Source: an uncultured Lachnospiraceae bacterium (lineage in GTDB: Bacteria > Bacillota > Clostridia > Lachnospirales > Lachnospiraceae). From it: a DNA stretch of 64,000 bases. The translations under genes and the position numbers were made by a program. The notes under the pieces are model-generated. The model saw only the letters and a list, made by a program, of their open reading frames with translations. It ran no database searches and was not told the DNA's origin. The stretch covers positions 19,723-83,722 of the forward strand of contig CAJKGK010000014.1 of the NCBI GenBank assembly GCA_905199445.1. The letters are read 5' to 3'. Shown piece by piece: positions 27,758 through 36,449 of the stretch (position 1 is its first letter; every line of letters starts with the position of its first letter).

Positions 27758-27819
27758 ATTATAGTTGCTTGGACTTAAGGTTGTAATGTTCCATTTTTTT
27801 AATAGGTGTCATTTTTTTA
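27758..27819 (-). promoter_or_regulatory. Promoter of the sugar transporter with a direct-repeat operator
   Basis: On the minus strand TTACAA (27781-27786) and TATAAT (27758-27763) are spaced by 17 bp. Just upstream of the -35 box CATTTTTTTA (plus-strand reading) occurs twice, at 27792-27801 and 27810-27819, an 18-bp period. Tandem repeats next to a weak -35 are the usual binding pattern of AraC-type activators such as YesN. The assignment to the YesN-type regulator of this locus is inference. Confidence 0.6.
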
Positions 27820-27833
27820 GTGGTATAAAAATT

Positions 27834-30800
27834 TTACACACATTCCACCGTCATTTTTACATAAGTCCCGTCTCTTAAAGCTCTGGCCACATCTCCGGTC
27901 ACTTGGGTCAGCTGGGTCACTTCACCATTGATATCTTCAAGGCTGATTTTATGAATCTGATATTTTCCAGGAATCAGTTCACAAAGATCACCCAGTTTAT
28001 ATACGGTATAAACACTGCCTAAAAAGGTGGCTTCAATTTCCTTCTCCTCGCCCACAAGGTAGGACGGTACACAAGGCTGAAGGTTCAGCGTAAGCTGTCC
28101 ATCCTTCATGACAAAAGGCGCAGGACCAAACATCATCAGCTGCCAGATCTGAAGGAATTCTGCAGTAGAACCGCTTAAACGGGCCACAAAGCCTTTGCCG
28201 TGAATCTTTTGATTTGGATTGGCACTGCTGGCAATAAAGGAAGAATTTTCCAGTAGGCTTCTTCCATAAACCGCTTCTTCCAGAAATGGTACAGCCGCAT
28301 CATGAAAATCATCGGCAAATTTTTCATACATACCAGATTTAAGAAGCTCCAGCAAATATTTGTATTCCATATGAAGCCATACCGATTCATTTTCCAGCCA
28401 TCCCGGCGTAAAGGCACAGGCTCTCCCCAGTTCAAAGGAAGCTTCGGACAAGGAAGCATTAACCTTATACATTTTCAGCTTCTGATCATAAAGACGACTG
28501 TTTCTCACATGGTCATAAACCTTCTGCTTTTGATCTGCAAAACGGTCCAGCTTCAGCATATGCACAGATCCTTCAAGAAAATCCGGCGTCCGGTGTACCT
28601 GGAACTGGCAGGGCATCAGGCCCTGTTCAATCTTTTCGTATTGTGTCACTTCATAATAAAAATAGGTTGGGCAAACCGGACCGCCAATACGCTGAGCCTT
28701 TTCTATACCTTTTCTCAGAACAACCTCAAAAAGCCCGAGAAGTGTTTTCTGCATTTCTTTGTTCCAGCTCACGTATGTTCCGGAAATGGTTTTGGCTGTT
28801 TTTTCCCAGAAAGCCTCCTTGGCATCATTCAAATCTGTCCACAAACCATATGCTTGTCCGTCAGAATCCATTTCTTCCATGTGGCAATTGCAGGCTAAAG
28901 CCAGGGCGCGGGCCAGCGCATCGACCTCGGCCGGCATATCCACAGACTGATCAAATTCATCGATGGCAGATAACAGCCAGCAAACCATACGGTAAGTTTC
29001 ATAAGTTTCAGCCATGGATGAGCCTAAAAGTCCTGGGAGGCCGTTTAAGGCGTCATACCAGCCAGGCTTTCCGCCTTCCATTTCAATACCCATTCCATAA
29101 GGATCAAGAGCAGACATCTTATTGACAGTTAAAGTAAACATTTTGGCAATAAGGTTGGTGCGTACCAGGATGCCTTCTTCCGTTTTAAGATAGCGGTTTT
29201 CAGGCTTAGATGTATCCACATTATCTTTCAGATAATTATACTGACGCACACCGTTGTCAGTCACTGTATATCGCTTAACTCTTGGCAGAATCTGTTTTCT
29301 TGCCTGTGTAAATAAATAACTGTGATCATGATATAAAAGCTGTTCCTTATTTTCCGGATAAACAGACAGATACGCATCCACAAGATCCAGATTATATGTC
29401 CAGTGATCACACCAGTACCCCTCGCCGTAATTGGTTGTATCCATATGCTCGCAGGCATCAAGAACCTGTTCAAAAAGAGCTTCTTTCTGGCATACACCGG
29501 CATCCTCGAGGGCTTTATACAACTGGCCAGGTGTAAATTCCCCCTCTTTGATAAAATCAAGACCTGCAATATCCTTACATGCTTCCAGCGCCTTTACGCC
29601 CGGTTCGCTCTCGGTCTTAAGTCTGTAGGTGATTTTTTCGATTCCCAGAGGGTTATAACCATTAATCTGAAGGGCATTATAAAAGGTTTTAATACTGCCG
29701 TCACCCACAAAGGTCGAATAAAGAATATCGCTGCGCCGATTCTGATTGACATCACGGAAGTTGCCGTTTCCCTGGGAATAATATTCCGGAAGCATGGAAA
29801 AGAAATTATAGTCTCTCTCCATATCTCCATGTTTTCTTGAATACAGATAAAACACCTGATTTTTACCTAATTTTACAGGATATCCGCCTCTTAACAGATT
29901 ATCCAGATAGCACATACGGCAGTAAGCATCAAAGATGGCATCCCCTGTCTTTGTTGCAATACGCCGGGTAATCACCTCTGCCATGGATTTAGCCATTGCC
30001 TTTTTATTCTCAAACCAGTCATCTTCTCCAAAATTCTTTAAAAGACGGTCATAGGCAGCATCATCTGCGGACATACCATAAAGTTCATAAAGAGTCACAG
30101 ACGCTCCGGCCTTTAATGTTTTTGCCAGTCCAAAAAAGCTGGTCGGCACATCATTGCTTACAGACTGTTCCATGGACATGAGCGCATCCACGCTGTTTTC
30201 CATAAAACCATAGGCCCGAAGCAGTGTGCTGTCAAATTGAAATAACACATTTCGGTCCACAATAACAGGTAAAAGTTCACTGCCGCCCTGTTCTCGCCCA
30301 AGGGCAAAATGGACATTCGTGATCTTTGATACCTGAGCTGTATCTTCCATGCTTACGCGTACCTTAAATTTAGGCTGACGTCTGTCAAGATCTAGTACCT
30401 GCATCCACGCTTTGGTTGTCTGCCCCATAGATTTCATGGAATCACCGTTCACACCATAAGGAATCACCTCGGCCATACCGTCGATAACTTCCAGATTCAT
30501 ATCCGCCCCTGTTGTATTTGTAATGGTAACGCACCGCATCAGACCGGCCAGTGGTTCACCTGGCAGAGTCTCATACTCTACCTCAATTTTATAGTCATCG
30601 GTATGCTCCTCAATTTTAAGGCTGTTCATCCCAACAACCATTTTCTGCTTCTGGCAGGGATCAAAAAACGCTTCTTTGTAAGTGCCGTTAATTTTCAAAA
30701 ATGTACGGAATCCCATTGTGGATGTGCGCTCATAAGCCTGATGTGCCGGATAAAATTCCATAATGGAATGATCCTTATCCTGAACACCAAAACAGGAGAT

Positions 30801-30932
30801 AGCCTGCCCACGGTTAATATAGTAACACCACAAGGGTATACCGTGTTCACCGCCAATTCCCGGAAGAAAGCTGGCAAACAGCGATTTCTTCTGATAATCG
30901 TCCATTACATAATTCATTTCCTGATCTATCAT
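27834..30932 (-). CDS. Large GH94-like glycoside phosphorylase (clan GH-Q)
   Basis: A 1032-residue cytoplasmic enzyme with the layout of cellobiose phosphorylase relatives: an N-terminal beta-sandwich (about 1-290; ENSVDAL, FFGLA), a helical linker and an (alpha/alpha)6 barrel (about 330-850; GNFRDVNQNRR, YWCDHWTYNLDLVDAY with D509, and PGWYDALNGLPG with D627). The second motif resembles the DWND segment that carries the catalytic acid in GH94, with Gly-Trp-Tyr-Asp here. The length exceeds ordinary cellobiose phosphorylase (about 800) and is nearer that of oligo-beta-glucan phosphorylases (GH94 sophorooligosaccharide, GH149, GH161). No signal peptide is seen. Substrate is unassigned; intracellular phosphorolysis of sugar imported by the adjacent transporter is the likely role. 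Confidence 0.75.
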   Translation of the reverse strand: MIDQEMNYVMDDYQKKSLFASFLPGIGGEHGIPLWCYYINRGQAISCFGVQDKDHSIMEFYPAHQAYERTSTMGFRTFLKINGTYKEAFFDPCQKQKMVVGMNSLKIEEHTDDYKIEVEYETLPGEPLAGLMRCVTITNTTGADMNLEVIDGMAEVIPYGVNGDSMKSMGQTTKAWMQVLDLDRRQPKFKVRVSMEDTAQVSKITNVHFALGREQGGSELLPVIVDRNVLFQFDSTLLRAYGFMENSVDALMSMEQSVSNDVPTSFFGLAKTLKAGASVTLYELYGMSADDAAYDRLLKNFGEDDWFENKKAMAKSMAEVITRRIATKTGDAIFDAYCRMCYLDNLLRGGYPVKLGKNQVFYLYSRKHGDMERDYNFFSMLPEYYSQGNGNFRDVNQNRRSDILYSTFVGDGSIKTFYNALQINGYNPLGIEKITYRLKTESEPGVKALEACKDIAGLDFIKEGEFTPGQLYKALEDAGVCQKEALFEQVLDACEHMDTTNYGEGYWCDHWTYNLDLVDAYLSVYPENKEQLLYHDHSYLFTQARKQILPRVKRYTVTDNGVRQYNYLKDNVDTSKPENRYLKTEEGILVRTNLIAKMFTLTVNKMSALDPYGMGIEMEGGKPGWYDALNGLPGLLGSSMAETYETYRMVCWLLSAIDEFDQSVDMPAEVDALARALALACNCHMEEMDSDGQAYGLWTDLNDAKEAFWEKTAKTISGTYVSWNKEMQKTLLGLFEVVLRKGIEKAQRIGGPVCPTYFYYEVTQYEKIEQGLMPCQFQVHRTPDFLEGSVHMLKLDRFADQKQKVYDHVRNSRLYDQKLKMYKVNASLSEASFELGRACAFTPGWLENESVWLHMEYKYLLELLKSGMYEKFADDFHDAAVPFLEEAVYGRSLLENSSFIASSANPNQKIHGKGFVARLSGSTAEFLQIWQLMMFGPAPFVMKDGQLTLNLQPCVPSYLVGEEKEIEATFLGSVYTVYKLGDLCELIPGKYQIHKISLEDINGEVTQLTQVTGDVARALRDGTYVKMTVECV

Positions 30933-31116
30933 TATTTTCCTCCTTTATCCAGGATAACCCTGATTTTAATTCTACATAAATCCTGACGTCTATTCTCTAT
31001 AAACCGAACATCTCCCTGAGCATAACATTCGATTCTACTGAAATCATAGTATGGTTTTATACACCATAAAAGGCTTCATTTTTCACTATGGTATCTTTTT
31101 TATGTATTCTCCATAT

Positions 31117-31160
31117 AAAAAAGGCCTCTGACCCACACTTTTGTGGGCCAGAAGCCTTTT
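31117..31160 (-). terminator. Terminator after the small acidic-tail gene
   Basis: AAAAGGCTTCTGGCCCAC and a near-perfect complement form a long stem; a T6 run follows on the minus strand. It lies 36 bp past the stop of the 31197-31487 gene and isolates the pcrA transcript from the phosphorylase gene. The 155 bp between it and the phosphorylase start must contain that gene's promoter, but no convincing boxes were found. Confidence 0.8.
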
Positions 31161-31196
31161 AATGCCAGTTTACATTTAACCGGAAACAAATTCATC

Positions 31197-31487
31197 TTAT
31201 TCTTCTGTTTCCGGGTCCTCATCCTCTATATCTTCATCCTCGAAATCATCATCGTCAAAATCATCTTCAAAGTCATCATCAAAATCGTCTTCGAAGTCAT
31301 CATAATCATCTGCTGTCAGGTACTTATATACCGCATAGATAATTGCTGCCATAGCAGCCAGTCCTGCAATTACGGCAATCACGATAATCGTTGTTTTTTT
31401 CTTATCTTCCTTTGCCTTATCCTGCTCTCTTTTCTGAAGCAGTTCAGAGATCTTTGCCACACTCAGCATTTCTTCCAACTTGTTCAT
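31197..31487 (-). CDS. Small single-pass membrane protein with an extremely acidic tail
   Basis: A 96-residue protein: a charged N-terminal helix (KISELLQKREQDKAKEDKKK), one membrane helix (about 32-55) and a C-terminal tail of about 35 residues made almost wholly of Asp, Glu and Phe in a repeated D-D-F-E-D pattern. The lysine cluster before the helix suggests the N-terminus is inside and the acidic tail outside. I do not recognise a family. It lies 58 bp after pcrA, with its own AAAGGATG ribosome site, and ends at a terminator. A cation-binding or charge-screening role of the tail is conceivable but unsupported. Confidence 0.75.
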   Translation of the reverse strand: MNKLEEMLSVAKISELLQKREQDKAKEDKKKTTIIVIAVIAGLAAMAAIIYAVYKYLTADDYDDFEDDFDDDFEDDFDDDDFEDEDIEDEDPETEE

Positions 31488-31545
31488 ATCTCAACATCCT
31501 TTCCGTATATTTATTTGATTAGAGTATACCATTATATATTTAAAA

Positions 31546-33834
31546 TTACAATGGCTTTAGCTTTGCAAAAGCCGCCATCATCTTTTTTATCCCGGCTTTA
31601 TCAAAATTCACCGTAACCTCGTCGCCTTTGCCGTTATCCTCGATTTTCACAACTGTCCCTTCGCCGAATTTCATGTGCACAACCCGATCCCCCTGAGCAT
31701 AATCCAAAGCTTCCAAAACCGGCGCCGTCTTTTTTTCAAACAAATCACTGCCCTTAAATATTTTCTGATTTTTCAGCAATTCATCCAGTTTGGAACGACC
31801 TGAAGGGACAGCGTTTTCTCCGGCATTTCCCACAAAGCTTTCACCATAGGGCTTAAGACTGGAAGAAAAGCTGACAAACCGTTCCACCGGTTTTTCTTTC
31901 TCAAACACGCCGCGCATGGAAATCAGCCGCGAAGGAATTTCTTTGACAAATCTGGATACCTTATTATATTGAGTTACGCCACGCACCATACGGCTTTTTG
32001 CATAGGTCAGCGTCAAATGCTTCATGGCACGGGTAATACCCACATAAGCCAGACGCCGTTCTTCCTCAACCTCCAGGGCGTCATCGCTGACAATGGTCAT
32101 ATAGCTGGGAAATAAGCCATCCTCCATACCGGCCAGATACACATAGGGAAATTCCAGCCCTTTGGCACTGTGAAGGGTCATCAAAACAACCTTTTCATTG
32201 GAAGATTCCAGATTATCAATATCAGCTACAAGGGAAACTTCTTCCAGAAATTCGCTTAAAGATGCCTCGTCATTATCTTCCTCAAAAGCAATAATTTTAT
32301 TCACAAGCTCATCAATATTTTCGATTCTTCCAAGGGCTTCCTCACTGCCATCGGTTTCCAGTTCTTTGACATATCCGGTTTCATCGAGAATTTCCTGCAT
32401 CAACTGAGCCAGGGACACGTATGCCAGCTTTGTCCGAAAAACCTGAATCATTGTGGTAAAGCCCACAATTTTTTGAGCAGCGCGTCCAAGTCCGGGAATC
32501 TCATAAGCACAGGTCATAGCCTCAAACAAACTAAGGCCCTTGCTCTGAGCATAGTCGCTGACCTTATTTAAAGAAGCCACACCGATTCCCCTTTTGGGGA
32601 TATTTATAATTCTTCTGACTGCCAGATCATCATGTCCGTTATCAATTGTCTTCAGATAACAAAGCAGATCCTTGATTTCTTTTCTGGCATAGAAATTCTG
32701 TCCGCCAATAATCTTGTAGGGAATCCCTTTAATAACAAACTTTTCTTCCAGTACACGGGACTGCGCATTGGTTCTGTAAAGCACCGCACATTCACTGTAT
32801 TTGGCACCGTCTCTCACCCGCTGCTCAATACTGTCCACAATACCCGCGGCTTCCTCATATTCTGTGTTAAACTGCTCAAAATCAATGGGCTCTCCAACCT
32901 CATTAGAGGTCCATAAGGTTTTAGACTTACGACCACTGTTATTACGGATCACACTGTTGGCCGCTTCCAGAATATTTTTTGTGGAACGGTAATTTTGTTC
33001 CAGTTTAATCACTTTGGCATCCGGATATTCCTTTTCAAAGTTAAGAATATTATAAATGTTGGCCCCTCTGAATTTGTAAATGGACTGATCATCATCACCT
33101 ACAACACACAGATTTTTATATTTTGAAGCCAGAAGGCTGACAAACTTAAACTGAGCTGTATTCGTATCCTGATACTCATCCACCATAATATATTTAAATC
33201 TATTCTGATAATATTCCAGAACATCGGGCTGAGCACCAAAAAGCTCCACGGTTTTCATGATCAGATCATCAAAATCCAGCGCATTATTGCCTGCAAGCAC
33301 TTTCTGATATTCCTTGTAAACCTGAGCAACCCTTGTTTTGGCATAATCACCGGCAGCATTTAAAAGCAGCTCATCGGGCGCGATCAGCTCATCCTTTGCC
33401 GAAGAAATCGCCGACATCAGCGACCGCTCCTTATAAATCTTGGTGTCAATATTTAATCTTTTACATATTTCCTTGACAACGGTTTTCTGATCATCTGTGT
33501 CATAAATTGTAAAATTCCTGTCATAACCGATTTTATCAATATGTCTTCGAAGTATACGTACACAGGTTGAGTGAAAGGTGCTGACCCAGATATTTTCTGA
33601 GCCATAGCCTACAATCTGATCCACACGCTCCCGCATCTCTCCGGCTGCCTTATTGGTAAACGTAATCGCCAGAATATTCCACGGGTTCACATCCTCCGCA
33701 TCGATCAGATAAGCGATTCTATGAGTCAGAATCCTGGTTTTTCCTGAACCGGCACCTGCCAGAATAAGAACCGGACCTCTTGTATGATACACAGCTTCCT
33801 GCTGTACGGGATTTAAAGTTTCATAAATGCTCAT
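31546..33834 (-). CDS. pcrA: ATP-dependent DNA helicase PcrA/UvrD
   Basis: A 762-residue superfamily 1A 3'-5' helicase. Motifs in order: Q motif LNPVQQEAV, Walker A AGAGSGKT, VDEYQDTN, GDDDQSIYKFRGA, QNYRST, MTLHSAKGLEFPYVY and AYVGITRAMKHLTL. The C-terminal Tudor-like PcrA region (GDRVVHMKFGEGTVV) binds RNA polymerase. It unwinds DNA in repair and clears replication-transcription conflicts. It starts 28 bp after the SPFH gene stop, apparently in the same transcript as the PspA/SPFH pair, which is an uncommon neighbourhood. Confidence 0.97.
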   Translation of the reverse strand: MSIYETLNPVQQEAVYHTRGPVLILAGAGSGKTRILTHRIAYLIDAEDVNPWNILAITFTNKAAGEMRERVDQIVGYGSENIWVSTFHSTCVRILRRHIDKIGYDRNFTIYDTDDQKTVVKEICKRLNIDTKIYKERSLMSAISSAKDELIAPDELLLNAAGDYAKTRVAQVYKEYQKVLAGNNALDFDDLIMKTVELFGAQPDVLEYYQNRFKYIMVDEYQDTNTAQFKFVSLLASKYKNLCVVGDDDQSIYKFRGANIYNILNFEKEYPDAKVIKLEQNYRSTKNILEAANSVIRNNSGRKSKTLWTSNEVGEPIDFEQFNTEYEEAAGIVDSIEQRVRDGAKYSECAVLYRTNAQSRVLEEKFVIKGIPYKIIGGQNFYARKEIKDLLCYLKTIDNGHDDLAVRRIINIPKRGIGVASLNKVSDYAQSKGLSLFEAMTCAYEIPGLGRAAQKIVGFTTMIQVFRTKLAYVSLAQLMQEILDETGYVKELETDGSEEALGRIENIDELVNKIIAFEEDNDEASLSEFLEEVSLVADIDNLESSNEKVVLMTLHSAKGLEFPYVYLAGMEDGLFPSYMTIVSDDALEVEEERRLAYVGITRAMKHLTLTYAKSRMVRGVTQYNKVSRFVKEIPSRLISMRGVFEKEKPVERFVSFSSSLKPYGESFVGNAGENAVPSGRSKLDELLKNQKIFKGSDLFEKKTAPVLEALDYAQGDRVVHMKFGEGTVVKIEDNGKGDEVTVNFDKAGIKKMMAAFAKLKPL

Positions 33835-33861
33835 TTTTTCATTCCTTTATCTAGTCACAGA

Positions 33862-34878
33862 TTAGCTCAATTTCCGGCCGCAGTTTGGACAGAAGCGCAT
33901 ACCGGTAACTTTTGTTCCGCACTCCGGGCAGAAATTCATACCGCCGGAAGCGGCGTCTGTGCGATGGCCCGATGGCCCCTCGCCGCTCATGTCCCCTGAC
34001 TTTTGCATATTCACGCTTCCCGATTTCTGACCATTCATTGAAGATGCCATCTGACTGGCCATCTGCTGACCCATCATCATCCCCATCTGCATTCCGGCCA
34101 TATCTGCAGCCATACCGCCGCCGTGCCCCCGTCCCATAGCATCGGCCATATTCATCTGCTGATAGCGATTCATATCTCCCACCATGGACTGTGAAGCAGC
34201 TTTATTAATCATTTCCTGAACATTTTCCGGATAAGAAAAACTGGAAATCACAAAACCAGTCATGGCAATACCAATTTTTCGCATCTCCATATCCATATCT
34301 GTGCATATACCTCTGGAAATATCATAAGCGTTGGCCATCAGATTAAACATATCCCGGCCTTCCTTCACAATCCACTTCATCAGCAGCTGATCCAGAAATG
34401 ATACCACCCGGTCCCGAACATCATTCATTGTAAAGACTTTACGCACACCGGCAATCTTTTCAATCAGTACGTCATAATCACAAATCTTACAGTTAAAAGT
34501 TCCAAAAGCCCGAATAGGCATACCGCCGGGCAGCCCCTGAGCAGGTATGTTTATTGCACTTTTCGTTCCCCACTTTACCGTAAATTCCTTTGTATTAATA
34601 AAGAGGACTTCCGCGCGCATACCGCTGTTAAAACCAAACTTAAAGCCTTTGAGTGTAGAAAGAAAAGGCACAATATCAGATTCAATATCATACTTTCCTT
34701 CATCGGTAAAAATGCCTTCCACACGACCGTTATAAAGAAAAATAGCATCCTGCCCCTGGCGGATCACCAGCTGGCTTCCCCGCTTGATTTCATCGTTATC
34801 CCACTTCCAGAACAAAATATCATCGTCAAACGCATTCCATTCGACAACATTTGCAAATTGTCCGCCAAAAAGCCCCAT
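33862..34878 (-). CDS. SPFH/YdjI-like protein with C-terminal zinc ribbon
   Basis: A 338-residue protein. The N-terminal virion-core/SPFH fold (about 1-220; FANVVEWNAFDDDILFWKW, RAFGTFNCKICDYDVL) matches B. subtilis YdjI. A Met/Gly/Gln-rich linker (about 235-290) follows, then a double-CxxC zinc ribbon (NFCPECGTKV and RFCPNCGRKLS). In B. subtilis YdjI acts with YdjG and YdjH to recruit PspA to the membrane under envelope stress. Here pspA lies 52 bp upstream, and ribbon and SPFH are on one chain, so this protein may do the recruiting alone. AAAGGAGG precedes the ATG. Confidence 0.85.
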   Translation of the reverse strand: MGLFGGQFANVVEWNAFDDDILFWKWDNDEIKRGSQLVIRQGQDAIFLYNGRVEGIFTDEGKYDIESDIVPFLSTLKGFKFGFNSGMRAEVLFINTKEFTVKWGTKSAINIPAQGLPGGMPIRAFGTFNCKICDYDVLIEKIAGVRKVFTMNDVRDRVVSFLDQLLMKWIVKEGRDMFNLMANAYDISRGICTDMDMEMRKIGIAMTGFVISSFSYPENVQEMINKAASQSMVGDMNRYQQMNMADAMGRGHGGGMAADMAGMQMGMMMGQQMASQMASSMNGQKSGSVNMQKSGDMSGEGPSGHRTDAASGGMNFCPECGTKVTGMRFCPNCGRKLS

Positions 34879-34930
34879 CCAGGCACCTCCTTTAAGTCAA
34901 TATCCGTTAATTCTCGTCAACTCCTGTCTG

Positions 34931-35614
34931 TCAAAGCCCCATCTCGGCTTTCAGACGCGCCAGCTCATCATCCACTGCCGAAGAGGGCTGGCTGTCATAC
35001 TTACTCATTAGATCCTCCACATCATCTTTGCCATCAGCCCCATTGAGCTGTGCCATGGCATTGGCCTCATCCAGCATGCGATCAGCCTTTTCTTCCATAC
35101 GGTCAAAGGCTGAAAGACGGTCAGCGGCACCTGAAATGCTGCTTCCGATTTTATTAAGCCGTTCCTGTGTTTTGGCCACAGAAACTTTTGCCTTAATGGC
35201 GTCCCTGCGGCTGCGCAGGCTGGCAATATCAGAAACAAGCTTATCGTGCATCTGACGCATCTTTGAGGCATTTTCTTCGGCCAGGGCAAGTGCCTGTGCC
35301 AAAGCGGCACGCTGTCCGTCCAGCTCCTGCTTTTTCTCTAAAAAGGCACGGGCATCCTGATCATTTCCCGCAGTAATGGCACGACGGGCATAATCCTGCA
35401 TCTTGCCGATTTCCTCGTCACACTGAGCAAGCCGGCGCTTCGCTCTGGTTTCCTCGGCCATCACCGCCGCAGTCTCTGCCTTGACCTTTCCCAGATCAGA
35501 CTCCAGATCTCTCATATACTGATCAATCATCTTTGCCGGATCCTCTGCCCGATCTAAAAGCGCATTTAAATTCGATGACATAATGTCGGTAAAACGTTTA
35601 ATAATTCCTGCCAT
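34931..35614 (-). CDS. pspA: PspA/IM30-family membrane-stress protein
   Basis: A 227-residue, almost wholly helical coiled-coil protein of the PspA/IM30 (ESCRT-III-related) family: the amphipathic N-terminal helix GIIKRFTDIMSSNLNALLDR, then DPAKMIDQYMRDLESDL and long charged helices to residue 190. It binds and repairs stressed membranes. The start at 35614 is chosen because GGAGGG lies just before it, overlapping an earlier in-frame ATG. It has its own promoter and leads a transcript with the SPFH gene. Confidence 0.9.
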   Translation of the reverse strand: MAGIIKRFTDIMSSNLNALLDRAEDPAKMIDQYMRDLESDLGKVKAETAAVMAEETRAKRRLAQCDEEIGKMQDYARRAITAGNDQDARAFLEKKQELDGQRAALAQALALAEENASKMRQMHDKLVSDIASLRSRRDAIKAKVSVAKTQERLNKIGSSISGAADRLSAFDRMEEKADRMLDEANAMAQLNGADGKDDVEDLMSKYDSQPSSAVDDELARLKAEMGL

Positions 35615-35682
35615 AAAAATACCCTCCATCCAATGTACTCTGTCATATATTTATTGGTAATAGCTTTCAGCGCTATGATACT

Positions 35683-35711
35683 ATTATAATATAAAGCAAG
35701 ACTTCTGTCAT
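35683..35711 (-). promoter_or_regulatory. Putative pspA promoter
   Basis: On the minus strand ATGACA (35706-35711) and TATAAT (35683-35688) are spaced by 17 bp, 69 bp before the pspA start and directly after sfsA, with no terminator in between. Confidence 0.6.
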
Positions 35712-35746
35712 TACGAATCGATATTTTATGTGTCAGCAATTTTTAA

Positions 35747-36439
35747 TCAGAACAGCTTTACGGGAATCTCTTTTTCCAGCGTAATCGTATCCGGTGTCAC
35801 CACACAGGTAAAGGCACGAAGCCTTACGCCCTCGCTTTGTGCGCTGACAAGCGCCTGAGCAAATTCCGGATCCGTCTGTGTGTTCGGTGTAAAATAACGA
35901 ATACCGGACATTTGAATAATAAAAAAAAGACTGGCCTCATAGCCGTCCCTGTGAGCCTTCATCAGCTCATAAACATGCTTGACCCCTCTTTTTGTCGGTG
36001 CATCCGGAAACAAGGCTACGCCGTCCCGTTCCAGGGTCACGCCTTTGACCTCGATAAATCCTTTGCGGCTATGGTCGTGTCCGGCTTCATAATATAAATC
36101 AAATCTGGAATCCCCATAAGTTTTTTCCCGGACAAGAGATTTTAAATTCAAAATACAGCCACTGTTTAAAATATATTCGGCAGCCACACTGTTGGGAATC
36201 TGGGAATCCATATTAATCAGCAAATCACCCCGCTGCACACCGATCAGTGAAAATGCAGTTTTTCTGGCCGGATTATTGTGCGTTTCCAGGTAAATCTGGG
36301 CACCGGGAATCAAAAGTTCCCTGCATCTCCCTGTATTTTTCACATGCGCTTTAACGATTTGCCCATTCACTTCAACAATGGCAATAAAACGATTGGGACG
36401 TTGCTGGAACGTCCCTTTCACAATGTGTTCATATTTCAT
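35747..36439 (-). CDS. sfsA: SfsA family DNA-binding/nuclease-like protein
   Basis: A 230-residue SfsA protein with the full set of family motifs: FIAIVEVNG, AHVKNTGRC, LLINMDSQIPN, EVKGVTLERDG with the nuclease-like acidic residues, FPDAPTKRGVKH and the C-terminal FTPNTQTDPEFA. SfsA was described as a sugar fermentation stimulation protein in E. coli; its fold suggests a nuclease, and its biochemical role remains open. ATG at 36439 is used; the ribosome site is weak (GGTG), and an in-frame TTG at 36457 overlaps the end of the preceding gene, so coupling is possible. Confidence 0.9.
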   Translation of the reverse strand: MKYEHIVKGTFQQRPNRFIAIVEVNGQIVKAHVKNTGRCRELLIPGAQIYLETHNNPARKTAFSLIGVQRGDLLINMDSQIPNSVAAEYILNSGCILNLKSLVREKTYGDSRFDLYYEAGHDHSRKGFIEVKGVTLERDGVALFPDAPTKRGVKHVYELMKAHRDGYEASLFFIIQMSGIRYFTPNTQTDPEFAQALVSAQSEGVRLRAFTCVVTPDTITLEKEIPVKLF

Positions 36440-36449
36440 AGTGTCACCA

